A stretch of DNA of 64,000 nt from Faecalibacterium duncaniae (GCF_010509575.1 NZ_CP048437.1:1736001-1800000); one strand, 5' to 3'; numbered from the stretch's first letter, positions 24,067 to 32,601 are shown. The notes: generated from the sequence alone by a model not told the origin. Numbers and translations: made by a program.

Positions 24067-25440
24067 ATGCCCTTACAAAAAAATCAGGTGCTGACCCTGA
24101 CCATTGAGCGCCTGTCCAACGATGGCAGCGGCGTTGCTCACAGCCCGGACGGCGAGGCTGTGTTCATACCCGGCACCGCCCCCGGTGACGTTGCCGCCAT
24201 CCGCATCGTGAAAGATTGCGGCCGCTACGCTTTCGGTATTTTGGATGCCATTCAGACTCCCTCGCCTGACCGTATCCCGGTAGATTGTGCAGTGGCCGGC
24301 CCCTGCGGTGGCTGCAGCCTGCGGCATCTGGATTATGCCGCTGAACTGCGCGCCAAGGGCGAAAGCGTTACCGATGCTTTCCGCCGCATTGGCGGGCTGG
24401 ATGTACCCGTGCTGCCGCCCCTCCCCTCCCCCGAGATCGACCGCTACCGCAATAAGGTTCAATTCCCGGTGGGCCGTGATAAGAATGGCAAGCCCTGCAT
24501 CGGTTTCTACGCCGGGCGCACCCACCGCATTGTACCCTGCCCCGACTGCAAGCTGCAGCCGGATGTGCTGAACGAGATCGGCAATACCCTCTGCGATTTC
24601 TTTGCCGCCCACAACATCCAACCCTACGACGAGCAGACGGGCAAGGGGCTGGTGCGTCATGTGTTTCTGCGGCGGGGTGTCCACAGCGGCCAGATCATGG
24701 TCTGTCTGGTCTGCACCCGGGCAAAGCTGCCCCACGCAGAGGAGCTTTGTCGCACACTGACTGCGCAGTTTTCCGATATCGCCACCATCCTGATCAATGT
24801 CAACGCCAGAAACACCAATGTGATCCTGGGCAGCGAGACCCACACCCTGTACGGCCCCGGGTTCATCGAGGACACCCTCTGCGGCGTTCCTGTGCAGCTG
24901 GGCCCTTTGTCGTTCTATCAGGTCAATACCCTGGCCGCTGAGCAGCTCTATGGCATTGCCGCAGAATATGCTCAGTTGACCCCAGATGACCTGCTACTGG
25001 ATCTCTATTGCGGCATGGGCACCATTGGCCTGTCCATGGCAGACCATTGCCGGGAGCTCATCGGTGTGGAGATCGTGCCTGAGGCCATCGAAAGCGCCAA
25101 GGCCAATGCTGCCCGCATGGGTGATGCCATAGCCGCAAAGAGCCGCTTCTTCTGCGCCGATGCTGGTAAGGCGGCCTCTCAGCTTGCCGCCGAGGGCCTG
25201 CACCCGGATGTTGTGATGCTCGACCCGCCCCGCAAAGGCTGTGACGAAGCAACCCTTTCCGCTGTCGTCACCATGTCCCCCCGCCGGGTGGTCTATGTCA
25301 GCTGCAACCCCTCCACCGCCGCCCGGGATGCCAAGTGGCTAGAAGAGCATGGGTATCGGGCAGAAAAGGTGCAGCCGGTGGACCTTTTCCCGAGGACGAG
25401 GCATGTGGAAGCGATAGTTTCGCTACAAAGAGGAATCTAG
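24067..25440 (+). CDS. rlmD: 23S rRNA (uracil-5-)-methyltransferase RlmD/RumA
   Basis: A 457-residue tRNA/rRNA m5U methyltransferase. An N-terminal TRAM domain (residues 1-60), the iron-sulfur cluster cysteines CAVAGPCGGC and later CPDC, the SAM site LLLDLYCGMGTIGLSM, MLDPPRKGCD, and the catalytic Cys in YVSCNPSTAARD. The start MPLQKNQVLTLTIERL at 24067 has AAAGGAG upstream. It modifies U1939-type positions in 23S rRNA; bacillary-clostridial RumA/TrmA-like enzymes can differ in target. ICE-B begins right after the stop codon: the 3' end of this gene is a known ICE insertion site (rumA). Confidence 0.92.
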   Translation: MPLQKNQVLTLTIERLSNDGSGVAHSPDGEAVFIPGTAPGDVAAIRIVKDCGRYAFGILDAIQTPSPDRIPVDCAVAGPCGGCSLRHLDYAAELRAKGESVTDAFRRIGGLDVPVLPPLPSPEIDRYRNKVQFPVGRDKNGKPCIGFYAGRTHRIVPCPDCKLQPDVLNEIGNTLCDFFAAHNIQPYDEQTGKGLVRHVFLRRGVHSGQIMVCLVCTRAKLPHAEELCRTLTAQFSDIATILINVNARNTNVILGSETHTLYGPGFIEDTLCGVPVQLGPLSFYQVNTLAAEQLYGIAAEYAQLTPDDLLLDLYCGMGTIGLSMADHCRELIGVEIVPEAIESAKANAARMGDAIAAKSRFFCADAGKAASQLAAEGLHPDVVMLDPPRKGCDEATLSAVVTMSPRRVVYVSCNPSTAARDAKWLEEHGYRAEKVQPVDLFPRTRHVEAIVSLQRGI

Positions 25441-25667
25441 TGGAAATCATCCGCTTTACGTTGTTTTCTCGTCATGTTGTGTTCGATGGCGAGGGCGATA
25501 AACTCCGCAATAAACGCATTGAAAATCATATCACCGTTTCGGTGGTAATTGATATGGAGTGCGGAAACACAAAGAATTGAATATCTAACAATCGGCATAG
25601 CCGCAGACTTTAACAAAAAGCCTGCGGCTTTTTCTTTGCCCAAAAACAGAAAGGAGGCATCCGTGAA
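25441..25667. other. Left end of ICE-B, no clear gene
   Basis: A 227 bp stretch of lower GC content between the rlmD stop and the ICE-B replication gene. On the minus strand an open frame (25437-25643) ends in the rlmD stop triplet and reads NGDMIFNAFIAEFIALAIEH, which looks protein-like but was not recognised; it may be a remnant. A terminator lies at 25599-25636. The left attachment site should be at or near 25440. Confidence 0.55.
25599..25636 (+). terminator. Terminator at ICE-B left end
   Basis: The stem AGCCGCAG / CTGCGGCT is followed by TTTTTCTTT on the plus strand. It would insulate the ICE from rlmD readthrough. Confidence 0.75.
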
Positions 25668-26582
25668 ATGGCAGTTTTTCGGGTAGAAAAGAACAGCGGC
25701 TACACGGTCATGTCAAACCACCACCTGCGGAACCGGGCCTTGTCCCTGAAAGCCAAAGGCTTACTCTCCCAAATGCTCTCCCTGCCGGAAGATTGGGACT
25801 ACACCCTGCAAGGGCTGGCCCGTATCAACCGGGAAAGCATTGACGCGATACGGCAGGCCATCCGGGAACTGGAACAGGCAGGCTACATCCAGCGTTCCAG
25901 AGAACGGGACGAGAAAGGGCGGCTGCGCGGTGCAGACTATGTGATCTTCGAGCTGCCGCAGCCCGTTCCTGCATCGGTTTCACCTACATTGGAAAATCCA
26001 ACGTTGGAGAATCCCACGCAGGAAAACCCTACGTTGGAAAATCCAATGCAATTAAATAAAGATAAACTAATTACAGAAAAACAAAAGAAAGAGAGACAAA
26101 ATACCGATTCCATTCCTATCCATTCCCCAAACCCCTTGCCTTTGGACAAGGACGAGGCAGTGGCACCGCCACCAGAATGGACGGGAAACCGAAAGGAAGC
26201 GGCCTATCAAATCTACCGGGACCTGATTTTGGAGAACATCGAGTATGACACCCTCACCCAGAATCCCCGGATAGACCGGGAACAGCTGGACGAAATCGTG
26301 GACATCCTGCTGGAAACGGTCTGCACTTCCCGCAAGTCCATCCGGGTGGCCGGGGACGATTACCCGGCAGAGTTGGTCAAGGCGAAATTCTTGAAGCTGG
26401 ACAGCCATCACATCGAGTTCGTCATGGACTGCCTGCGGGACAACACCACCAAAGTCCGCAACATCAAGCAATACCTGCGGGCCATGCTGTTCAACGCCCC
26501 CAGCACCATCAACAGCTACTATGCGTCCCTTGTGGCGCACGATATGGCGCAGCCCGATTGGGGCCGCCCGCCCAACACCTGA
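25668..26582 (+). CDS. Replication initiator-like protein with DUF6017 (ICE-B)
   Basis: A 304-residue protein. Residues 1-100 are a winged-helix RepA-N/DnaD-like initiator domain (SLKAKGLLSQMLSLPEDWDY, then LEQAGYIQRSRERDEKGR); residues about 165-295 resemble DUF6017 (AAYQIYRDLILENIEYDTL ... VRNIKQYLRAMLFNAP). The middle contains a short tandem repeat (TLENPTLENPTQENPTLENP). Such proteins open Tn1549-like transfer regions and are thought to drive element replication. RBS AAAGGAGG 9 nt upstream of ATG. Confidence 0.82.
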   Translation: MAVFRVEKNSGYTVMSNHHLRNRALSLKAKGLLSQMLSLPEDWDYTLQGLARINRESIDAIRQAIRELEQAGYIQRSRERDEKGRLRGADYVIFELPQPVPASVSPTLENPTLENPTQENPTLENPMQLNKDKLITEKQKKERQNTDSIPIHSPNPLPLDKDEAVAPPPEWTGNRKEAAYQIYRDLILENIEYDTLTQNPRIDREQLDEIVDILLETVCTSRKSIRVAGDDYPAELVKAKFLKLDSHHIEFVMDCLRDNTTKVRNIKQYLRAMLFNAPSTINSYYASLVAHDMAQPDWGRPPNT

Positions 26583-26601
26583 CCGAAAGGAGTACCCATC
26601 C

Positions 26602-26643
26602 ATGAGAACACTTTACCTGCGGCGGCTGGTGGTTCCACCCTAG
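26602..26643 (+). CDS. 13-codon ORF, possible leader peptide (ICE-B)
   Basis: ATG at 26602 after AAAGGAG encodes MRTLYLRRLVVPP and stops at 26641. It lies between the replication gene and pcfB. It may be a leader peptide or a gene remnant; it is listed because it has a good ribosome site. Confidence 0.3.
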   Translation: MRTLYLRRLVVPP

Positions 26644-26682
26644 CTGCCGCTCTGAATTTTCTGCAACAAGGAGGGATTCATA

Positions 26683-27153
26683 TTGCAGGAAGAAGTCACC
26701 CAGAAAACTATTGCCCTGTCCATGAAAACGGGCAAGCTCACTGCCCAAGCGTTGCAAGCTGCCCTGAAAAAATATTTGCAGCACCGGGCCAAGGGGCCAA
26801 AGCTGCACCACGGCAAGCAAAGCCTGAAACAGCTGAAAGCCCACGGCGCGGCCCTGACCAACATTGAAGTCACGGAAGCGAACATCGGGGCGTTCAAGCC
26901 CTGCGCCAAGAAGTACGGCGTGGACTTCACCTTGCGTAAGGACAAGACCACCCAGCCGCCCCACTACATCGTGATCTTCAAGGCCAAGGATGCGGACAAT
27001 CTGGAACAGGCGTTCCGGGAGTTCACGGCCAAAACACTCTCCAAGGAGCAGCGGCCCTCCATCCGCAAGGTGCTGGCAGCAGCCAAGCAGAAAGCGGCCC
27101 AGCAGCCGAAACGCGCTAAAGAAAAAATTAAGCAAAGGGGGTTAGAGCGATGA
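26683..27153 (+). CDS. PcfB/DUF3801 family protein (ICE-B)
   Basis: A 156-residue basic protein starting at TTG 26683 (AAGGAGG upstream): QEEVTQKTIALSMKTGKLTA, then GVDFTLRKDKTTQPPHYIVI. It is homologous to the ICE-A protein at 9993-10469 and likewise overlaps the coupling-protein gene by 4 bp. A relaxosome/coupling accessory role is known for PcfB in enterococcal plasmids. Confidence 0.85.
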   Translation: MQEEVTQKTIALSMKTGKLTAQALQAALKKYLQHRAKGPKLHHGKQSLKQLKAHGAALTNIEVTEANIGAFKPCAKKYGVDFTLRKDKTTQPPHYIVIFKAKDADNLEQAFREFTAKTLSKEQRPSIRKVLAAAKQKAAQQPKRAKEKIKQRGLER

Positions 27154-28955
27154 AGCCTGAACTGAAAAAACTGCTGGTGCTGAATCTGCCGTATCTGCTG
27201 TTCGTGTACCTGTTCGCCAAATGCGGGCAGGCATACCGTCTGGCGGCGGGCGCGGATGCTTCGGCAAAGCTGCTCCACCTGACGGGCGGCATCTCTGTCG
27301 CCTTTGCAAGCCCGCTGCCCAGCCTGCATCTGTTTGACCTCTGCGTTGGCGTTGTTGGTGCGGTGGCTGTCCGGCTCATCGTGTACAGCAAGGGCAAGAA
27401 CGCCAAGAAGTACCGCAAGGGCGAGGAATACGGTTCTGCCCGGTGGGGCACCGCCAAAGACATTGCCCCGTACATCGACCCCAAGTTTGAAAACAACATC
27501 CTGCTGACCCAGACCGAACGCCTGACCATGACCGGGCGGCCCAAAGACCCCAAGACGGCCCGGAACAAGAATGTGCTGGTGATCGGCGGCTCCGGCAGCG
27601 GCAAGACCCGCTTCTATGTGAAGCCCAACCTCATGCAATGCTTTCCCACGTCTGATTATCCCACCTCATTCGTAGTCACAGACCCGAAAGGCACACTGGT
27701 TCTCGAAACAGGCCAAATGTTCCAGCGGGCAGGCTATCGTGTAAAAATCCTGAACACGATAAACTTTTCCAAGTCCATGAAGTACAACCCCTTTGTTTAC
27801 ATCCACTCGGAAAAGGACGTGCTGAAGCTGGTGAATACCCTTATCGCCAACACCAAGGGCGAGGGCGAGAAATCAGCAGAAGATTTTTGGGTGAAGTCGG
27901 AACGGCTGTTCTACACCGCGCTTATCGGCTACATCTGGTATGAGGCCCCGGCAGAAGAAATGAACTTCACCACCCTGCTGGAAATGATAAATGCCAGTGA
28001 AGCCCGCGAGGACGACCCGGAGTTTCAAAGCCCGGTGGACCTCATGTTTGAACGGCTGGAACAGAAAGACCCGGATCACTTCGCTGTCCGGCAATACAAA
28101 AAGTTTTTGCTGTCGGCGGGCAAGACCCGTTCTTCCATCCTGATAAGCTGTGGTGCCCGTTTAGCCCCATTTGACATCCGGGAAGTGCGTGAACTGATGG
28201 AGGACGATGAAATGGAGCTGGACACCATCGGGGATGAAAAGACCGTACTGTTCCTGATTATGAGCGACACGGACACCACCTTCAACTTCATTCTCGCCAT
28301 GCTCCAAAGCCAGCTTATCAACCTGCTGTGTGACCGCGCGGATGATAAATACGGTGGCCGACTGCCTGTCCATGTACGGCTGATTCTGGACGAGTTCGCC
28401 AACATTGGGCAGATTCCCAACTTCGACAAGCTGATCGCCACCATCCGCAGCCGGGAAATCTCGGCATCCATCATCTTGCAGAGCCAGTCGCAGCTGAAAG
28501 CTATCTACAAGGATGCGGCCGAAATCATTTCGGACAACTGCGATTCTGTTCTCTTTTTGAGTGGGCGGGGCAAGAATGCCAAAGAGATCTCCGATGCGCT
28601 GGGGAAAGAGACCATCGACAGTTTCAACACCAGCGAAAACCGGGGTTCTCAAACCTCCCACGGACTGAACTATCAAAAATTAGGAAAGGCGTTGATGTCA
28701 GAGGACGAAATCGCAATCATGGACGGCGGCAGGTGCATCTTGCAGCTGCGGGGAGTGAGGCCGTTCTTCTCGGAGAAGTTCGACATCACCAAGCACCCGC
28801 ACTACAAGTACCTTGCAGATGCGGACAAGAAAAACACATTTGATGTGGACAGGTTCTTATCCAGTCTGCGCCGGAAACGGCAGCAGGTAGTCGCACAGGA
28901 CGAAAGTTTTGACCTGTACGAAATCGACCTGTCGGATGAAAATGCAGCCGAATAA
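27150..28955 (+). CDS. VirD4/TcpA-type coupling protein (ICE-B)
   Basis: A 601-residue coupling ATPase: two N-terminal membrane segments (about residues 10-26 and 62-80), Walker A GGSGSGKTRF near residue 147, Walker B LILDEFANIGQIPN near residue 410, ending in an acidic tail. It moves the relaxase-bound strand to the channel. It is clearly homologous to the ICE-A protein at 8153-10006 but diverged. It is the last intact gene before the interrupted maff2. Confidence 0.95.
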   Translation: MKPELKKLLVLNLPYLLFVYLFAKCGQAYRLAAGADASAKLLHLTGGISVAFASPLPSLHLFDLCVGVVGAVAVRLIVYSKGKNAKKYRKGEEYGSARWGTAKDIAPYIDPKFENNILLTQTERLTMTGRPKDPKTARNKNVLVIGGSGSGKTRFYVKPNLMQCFPTSDYPTSFVVTDPKGTLVLETGQMFQRAGYRVKILNTINFSKSMKYNPFVYIHSEKDVLKLVNTLIANTKGEGEKSAEDFWVKSERLFYTALIGYIWYEAPAEEMNFTTLLEMINASEAREDDPEFQSPVDLMFERLEQKDPDHFAVRQYKKFLLSAGKTRSSILISCGARLAPFDIREVRELMEDDEMELDTIGDEKTVLFLIMSDTDTTFNFILAMLQSQLINLLCDRADDKYGGRLPVHVRLILDEFANIGQIPNFDKLIATIRSREISASIILQSQSQLKAIYKDAAEIISDNCDSVLFLSGRGKNAKEISDALGKETIDSFNTSENRGSQTSHGLNYQKLGKALMSEDEIAIMDGGRCILQLRGVRPFFSEKFDITKHPHYKYLADADKKNTFDVDRFLSSLRRKRQQVVAQDESFDLYEIDLSDENAAE

Positions 28956-29002
28956 TTTTTATTTTGAGTGCCGCAGAACAAGCGGCAGAAAGTGAGGACC
29001 TT

Positions 29003-29130
29003 ATGGAATTTTTCAACAGCGCAGTCGATACTTTGCAGACCATCGTGGTCGGTCTGGGCGGTGCCCTGTGTGTCTGGGGCGGCATCAACCTGTTGGAGGG
29101 CTATGGACAGGATAACCCCGGCAGCAATGC
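29003..29130 (+). pseudogene. maff2 5' part, interrupted by IME-C (ICE-B)
   Basis: Encodes MEFFNSAVDTLQTIVVGLGG and on to GYGQDNPGSN, matching the first 41 or so residues of the intact ICE-A Maff2. The frame then enters IME-C, adds four residues (AHVP) and stops at 29141-29143. Joining it to 38661-38756 across the shared GC restores a 73-residue Maff2 in frame. As it stands the product lacks its second membrane segment. Confidence 0.9.
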
Positions 29131-29211
29131 TCATGTGCCATAAAGTAACACACAAGAAGTTGATAGACAACAGCCCGTTATTCCGTAAAAATTTCAAAGT
29201 AGAATTTCATG

Positions 29212-29240
29212 GAAGCCATACAAATTGTGTGGCTTCTTTT
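29212..29240 (+). terminator. Terminator at IME-C left end
   Basis: The stem GAAGCCATACA / TGTGTGGCTTC (one G-T pair) is followed by TTTT. It lies about 80 bp inside IME-C and would stop transcription arriving from the ICE-B transfer operon. Confidence 0.72.
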
Positions 29241-29275
29241 GCTTAATAAGCAAAGATAAATTTTCTAATACCCTA

Positions 29276-29325
29276 TTGACAAAAGTGTTTGCCTTGAATA
29301 TAATGTACTTGTACGATAAGTACAT
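29276..29325 (+). promoter_or_regulatory. GntR gene promoter with palindromic operator (IME-C)
   Basis: TTGACA (29276-29281) and TATAAT (29299-29304) are separated by 17 bp, a consensus promoter. Overlapping the -10 and running past the start is the palindrome ATGTACTT-N7-AAGTACAT (29303-29325), which fits a GntR/YtrA-type operator for self-repression. Confidence 0.8.
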
Positions 29326-29347
29326 TAAAGAACAAAGGAGGGGCGTT

Positions 29348-29725
29348 GTGGAAATTATCATAAGCAGTAATACGAGCAAGCCAATTTATGAGCAGATAAC
29401 TTCACAGATAAAAGCCATGATTATGAGTGGCGAGTTAAAAACCGGCGATCCTATTCCCTCTATGCGGGCGCTGGCAAAGTCCATTCATGTGAGTGTTATT
29501 ACCGTTCAAAAAGCGTATGAAGATTTGCAAAGGGACGGTTTTATTGAAACGACGGTAGGCCGAGGAAGTTTTGTGTCGGCACAGAACAAAGACTTTTATC
29601 AGGAAGAACAGCAGAGATTGGCCGAAGAACATTTGCAAGAGGCCGCCGATATTGGGCGGATAAGTGGAATATCGTTGGAAAAACTGATTGAATTACTTAC
29701 GATATTTTATCAAGAGGAGGATTAA
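29348..29725 (+). CDS. GntR-family (YtrA subgroup) regulator (IME-C)
   Basis: A 125-residue repressor: winged helix (PIYEQITSQIKAMIMSGELK, IPSMRALAKSIHVSVITVQ) and a short C-terminal helix region, typical of YtrA-type proteins that control an ABC transporter beside them. Start GTG 29348 with AGGAGG upstream; the longer frame runs back through the promoter. It precedes the transporter genes by 2 bp and probably represses all three via the operator at 29303-29325. Confidence 0.87.
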   Translation: MEIIISSNTSKPIYEQITSQIKAMIMSGELKTGDPIPSMRALAKSIHVSVITVQKAYEDLQRDGFIETTVGRGSFVSAQNKDFYQEEQQRLAEEHLQEAADIGRISGISLEKLIELLTIFYQEED

Positions 29726-29727
29726 CT

Positions 29728-30588
29728 ATGAACGCTATTTTGCAGGTTGAGAACTTGACAAAGCAATACGCCGATTTCAAGTTAGACCATGTTTCGTTTT
29801 CGGTTCCGAAAGGAACAATCATGGGGCTTATTGGCGAAAATGGAGCCGGAAAAAGCACAACTATCAATGCTATTCTTGATTTAATTCATAAAGATGATGG
29901 AACAGTTACTTTTTGGGGGCAGGAATTATCGTCCACAAAACAAATCAAAGAGGATGTTGGCGTAGTGTTTGACGGAATTAACTTCTATGAAACGCTCACT
30001 CCGGCCAAAGTCGGGAAAATTGCTGGTGCTGCCTACAAACAGTGGGACGGCCATCTGTTTCAAGACTATCTAAAGCGGTTTCAACTTCCAGCGGATAAGG
30101 AAATTAAATCTCTGTCCAAGGGAATGAAGATGAAGTTGTGTATTGCCGTCGCCCTTTCCCATAACCCCAAGCTACTGATTTTGGACGAAGCGACAAGCGG
30201 CCTCGACCCTGTAATGCGTGATGATATTCTTGATGTATTTCTTGAATTTGTTCAGGACGAAAATCATTCCATTTTGATGTCCTCGCATATCACAACAGAT
30301 TTAGAAAAAGTCGCAGATTACATTACATTTATTCATCAGGGCAAGGTTCTTTTTTGTAAAACGAAAGATGAACTTCGTTATAACTATGGTATTATCCGCT
30401 GTGGCGCAGCACTGTTCGACCAGCTCGATAAAGCGGAAATTCTGGCTTACCGCAAAGATGATTATCAATGGAATGTGCTGGTAGCTGACAAGGAAAAAGC
30501 CCGGAGGAAATATAAAAATGCCGTAGTGGACGACGCAACAATCGACGATATTCTGCTGCTGTATGTGAAAGGAGAGCAAGCAAAATGA
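29728..30588 (+). CDS. ABC transporter ATPase, YtrB-like (IME-C)
   Basis: A 286-residue ATPase with Walker A GENGAGKSTTI, signature LSKGMKMKLCIAVALS and Walker B LLILDEATSGLDP. Paired with the permease that overlaps its 3' end by 4 bp and with the YtrA-type regulator before it. Such modules in Firmicutes respond to cell-wall antibiotics or peptides; the substrate here is unknown. Confidence 0.88.
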   Translation: MNAILQVENLTKQYADFKLDHVSFSVPKGTIMGLIGENGAGKSTTINAILDLIHKDDGTVTFWGQELSSTKQIKEDVGVVFDGINFYETLTPAKVGKIAGAAYKQWDGHLFQDYLKRFQLPADKEIKSLSKGMKMKLCIAVALSHNPKLLILDEATSGLDPVMRDDILDVFLEFVQDENHSILMSSHITTDLEKVADYITFIHQGKVLFCKTKDELRYNYGIIRCGAALFDQLDKAEILAYRKDDYQWNVLVADKEKARRKYKNAVVDDATIDDILLLYVKGEQAK

Positions 30589-31232
30589 AAAGTCTTGTTT
30601 TGAAAGATTTATTTAATATCGGCCACAATGCGAAATCTATGCTATTCATCCTTGTGGTTTTTGCCGTTGCGCTTATTCCGTTTTCCGGCGTAGAAGGCTA
30701 TATTTTTGTATGTGCGATTTTGTGCAGCATGATGATTGTAACAACCTTTTCTTTTGATGACAGTTCTAAATGGACACGGTATGCTATGATAATGCCAGTT
30801 TCCAAGAAAGAATTGGTTGCTGGAAAATTTATGGTGCTGGCTATCTTCTGCGCCATTGGCAGCCTCTTTGGGCTGATTATTGGTTTTATCGGTGGCCTAA
30901 TCACACATAAAATCGTACTCGACATAGTAGGGATTGGAGAGCTTCTGTTTTTGACACTCGGTGCATGGGTAATCTCCCTTATTTTTGGAAGTATGTCAAT
31001 TCCTCTTGTGTTCAAGTTTGGCGCAGAAAAAGGCCGTGTTCTGCTATTAGTATCATTCCTCATTCCGGCAGGGATTTGCTTTGGAATATATCAGCTTCTT
31101 ACTATGCTGGGAGTTGCATTGACAGACCAGATTGTATTTATTCTTCTCTGCTGCTCACCGCTTCTGGCGTTGGCATGGTGCTATGTGATGTATCAAATCA
31201 GTTATCGCATTTTTGTAAAGCAAGAGCTTTGA
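30585..31232 (+). CDS. ABC-2 type permease (IME-C)
   Basis: A 215-residue membrane protein with six hydrophobic segments (first about residues 15-45) and the STAKWTRYAMIMPVSKKELV-like loop (SKWTRYAMIMPVSKKELV) seen in ABC-2 permeases of YtrC/bacteriocin-export type. Together with the ATPase it forms one exporter; presumably cargo giving a benefit to the host. Confidence 0.82.
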   Translation: MKSLVLKDLFNIGHNAKSMLFILVVFAVALIPFSGVEGYIFVCAILCSMMIVTTFSFDDSSKWTRYAMIMPVSKKELVAGKFMVLAIFCAIGSLFGLIIGFIGGLITHKIVLDIVGIGELLFLTLGAWVISLIFGSMSIPLVFKFGAEKGRVLLLVSFLIPAGICFGIYQLLTMLGVALTDQIVFILLCCSPLLALAWCYVMYQISYRIFVKQEL

Positions 31233-31253
31233 TTTCTATTGGGAGGTATCTAT

Positions 31254-31421
31254 ATGGGAAGCAGAAGATTTGAAATTACTGAAACCGCAGGAAGTGTGAA
31301 AGGCTTTTATGTGGTAGTGGACAGAGAAACCGGGGTCAATTACCTTGTGGCAAAGTTTGGAACTGGCGGGGGTATTTGTCCCTTGATTGACAAAGACGGA
31401 AAACCGATTATCAGCGAGTAG
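31254..31421 (+). CDS. DUF6440 family small protein (IME-C)
   Basis: A 55-residue protein, MGSRRFEITETAGSVKGFYV then DRETGVNYLVAKFGTGGG, matching DUF6440, a small family common in clostridial mobile elements. ATG 31254 has GGGAGG 8 nt upstream. No function known. Confidence 0.75.
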   Translation: MGSRRFEITETAGSVKGFYVVVDRETGVNYLVAKFGTGGGICPLIDKDGKPIISE

Positions 31422-31438
31422 CAAAGCCAGCCGAGCCA

Positions 31439-31481
31439 GTCAACGGTCAAGATAAACAGCGCATACTGCGCTGCCGTTGAC
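31439..31481 (+). ncRNA. Nested-hairpin element before the sigma gene (IME-C)
   Basis: The outer arms GTCAACGG (31439-31446) and CCGTTGAC (31474-31481) enclose an inner perfect stem CAGCGCA/TGCGCTG (31457-31473). The layout and right flank (ACAGCCC) resemble the element at 11705-11750 in ICE-A although the stem bases differ, which suggests that the shape or the outer arms matter. Confidence 0.45.
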
Positions 31482-31572
31482 AGCCCCGCCTGCCTTTGCG
31501 GATAGGCAATCAAGGGGCGACAGCAAGGAGTGCTGCCGCCCTTTCCCATAATCGAAGAAAGGGGGATTTTCC

Positions 31573-32016
31573 ATGACTGAATACGAAGCCTATCAAGAAC
31601 ATATCCGCTATACCCATGATACCTATTGCCGGATTGTTATTCGCCATGCGTCCTTTGACGCTGCCCGTATGCTGGCGGCGAGATGGAAACGGGAAATCTC
31701 CCTTGAATATCTGACCGAAGAAAAGTTTGTCCAACTAAGCACCACAGACGAGTATTTTCAAGTGCAGGACTATGGCGAAACTTATCCGTTCTCTGTCCGG
31801 GGGCAGACGATACTTTTAGATAGCTGTTCTCTTGCGGCTGCTCTTGCCCGATTGCCGGAACAGACGCAGGAAGAAATCTTTTTGTACTACTTCCAGCACT
31901 TGACGCAGAAAGAAATCGGAGAACAAAGCGGCTGGACACGCAGCACAATCGGGCGGCATATACGGCTTGCCTTGAAGCGGCTGAAAGAGGAAATGGAGGT
32001 GCTGTCCCATGAGTAA
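31573..32016 (+). CDS. Sigma-70 family-like regulator (IME-C)
   Basis: A 147-residue protein whose C-terminal half is a sigma region 4 (LPEQTQEEIFLYYFQHLTQK, EIGEQSGWTRSTIGRHIRLA). The N-terminal half lacks clear region 2 motifs. Related proteins are common in Tn916- and Tn1549-type elements, where they are thought to regulate element genes. GAAAGGGGG precedes the ATG; the 3' end overlaps the next gene by 8 bp. Confidence 0.82.
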   Translation: MTEYEAYQEHIRYTHDTYCRIVIRHASFDAARMLAARWKREISLEYLTEEKFVQLSTTDEYFQVQDYGETYPFSVRGQTILLDSCSLAAALARLPEQTQEEIFLYYFQHLTQKEIGEQSGWTRSTIGRHIRLALKRLKEEMEVLSHE

Positions 32017-32209
32017 CCGACTTCTCCCCTATGACATTATCATAAAGGCACATGAGGGCGACCCCATAGCGATACAAGCCGTCCTTGACCGATACGCTGG
32101 ATATATCCGCTACTTCTCTAAGATGAACGGCTATTACAACTCTGATATGGAGGACTACATCAGAACAAAGCTGATTGAAAGCCTGTTCAAGTTCCGGCTT
32201 GACCGATAA
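32009..32209 (+). CDS. Conjugative-element HTH protein (IME-C)
   Basis: A 66-residue protein, LPYDIIIKAHEGDPIAIQAV then RYAGYIRYFSKMNGYY, matching the short helix-turn-helix proteins (HTH_16-like) that regularly follow a sigma-like gene in Tn916-type elements. Probably acts with it in regulating the element. Confidence 0.8.
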   Translation: MSNRLLPYDIIIKAHEGDPIAIQAVLDRYAGYIRYFSKMNGYYNSDMEDYIRTKLIESLFKFRLDR

Positions 32210-32601
32210 CATAGAAACTGAATATCCCGCCGCCCCGCAGCGGCACATGAAGCAGTAAATCCGAAAAAGATTTGCTGCTTTTTTTGCGCCCATTTTTGGC
32301 AAATTTCCAAAAGTTCCGTATTAGATAGTGAAACCAAAAAAAGGCTGCCGTTTTTTTAGACAGCGGGCAAAACGCAGCTTCCGAAACGCCTTATTGTCGG
32401 GAAAGACCGAGCCGCCGGAAAAGTTCTTGCCGGAAAGTCCGTCATTTTTGCTTTTTGCGGTGTTGTAGGGAGTAAGGGAAGAACGCCAGCCCGCAGCCTT
32501 TTATAAAAAAGCTGGTTATAGATTTTCTGAAAAAGTGGCAGTAGCAAGTGAACGGCAGTCCGGCAGTTTCTTAGAGCAAGATTCTACCACGGTGCCAAAA
32601 T
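32210..32601. other. Non-coding stretch in IME-C
   Basis: About 390 bp without a supported gene between the HTH gene and the mobilisation region. A terminator lies at 32251-32285. No other strong structure was identified. Confidence 0.6.
32251..32285 (+). terminator. Terminator after the sigma/HTH genes (IME-C)
   Basis: The stem AGCAGTAAATC / GATTTGCTGCT (one mismatch) is followed by TTTTTT. Confidence 0.8.

Noticed and set aside
25981..26050. Short tandem repeat resembling a CRISPR-like array
   Set aside because: It is an in-frame TLENP-type coding repeat in the replication protein, with units of about 15 bp and no spacers.
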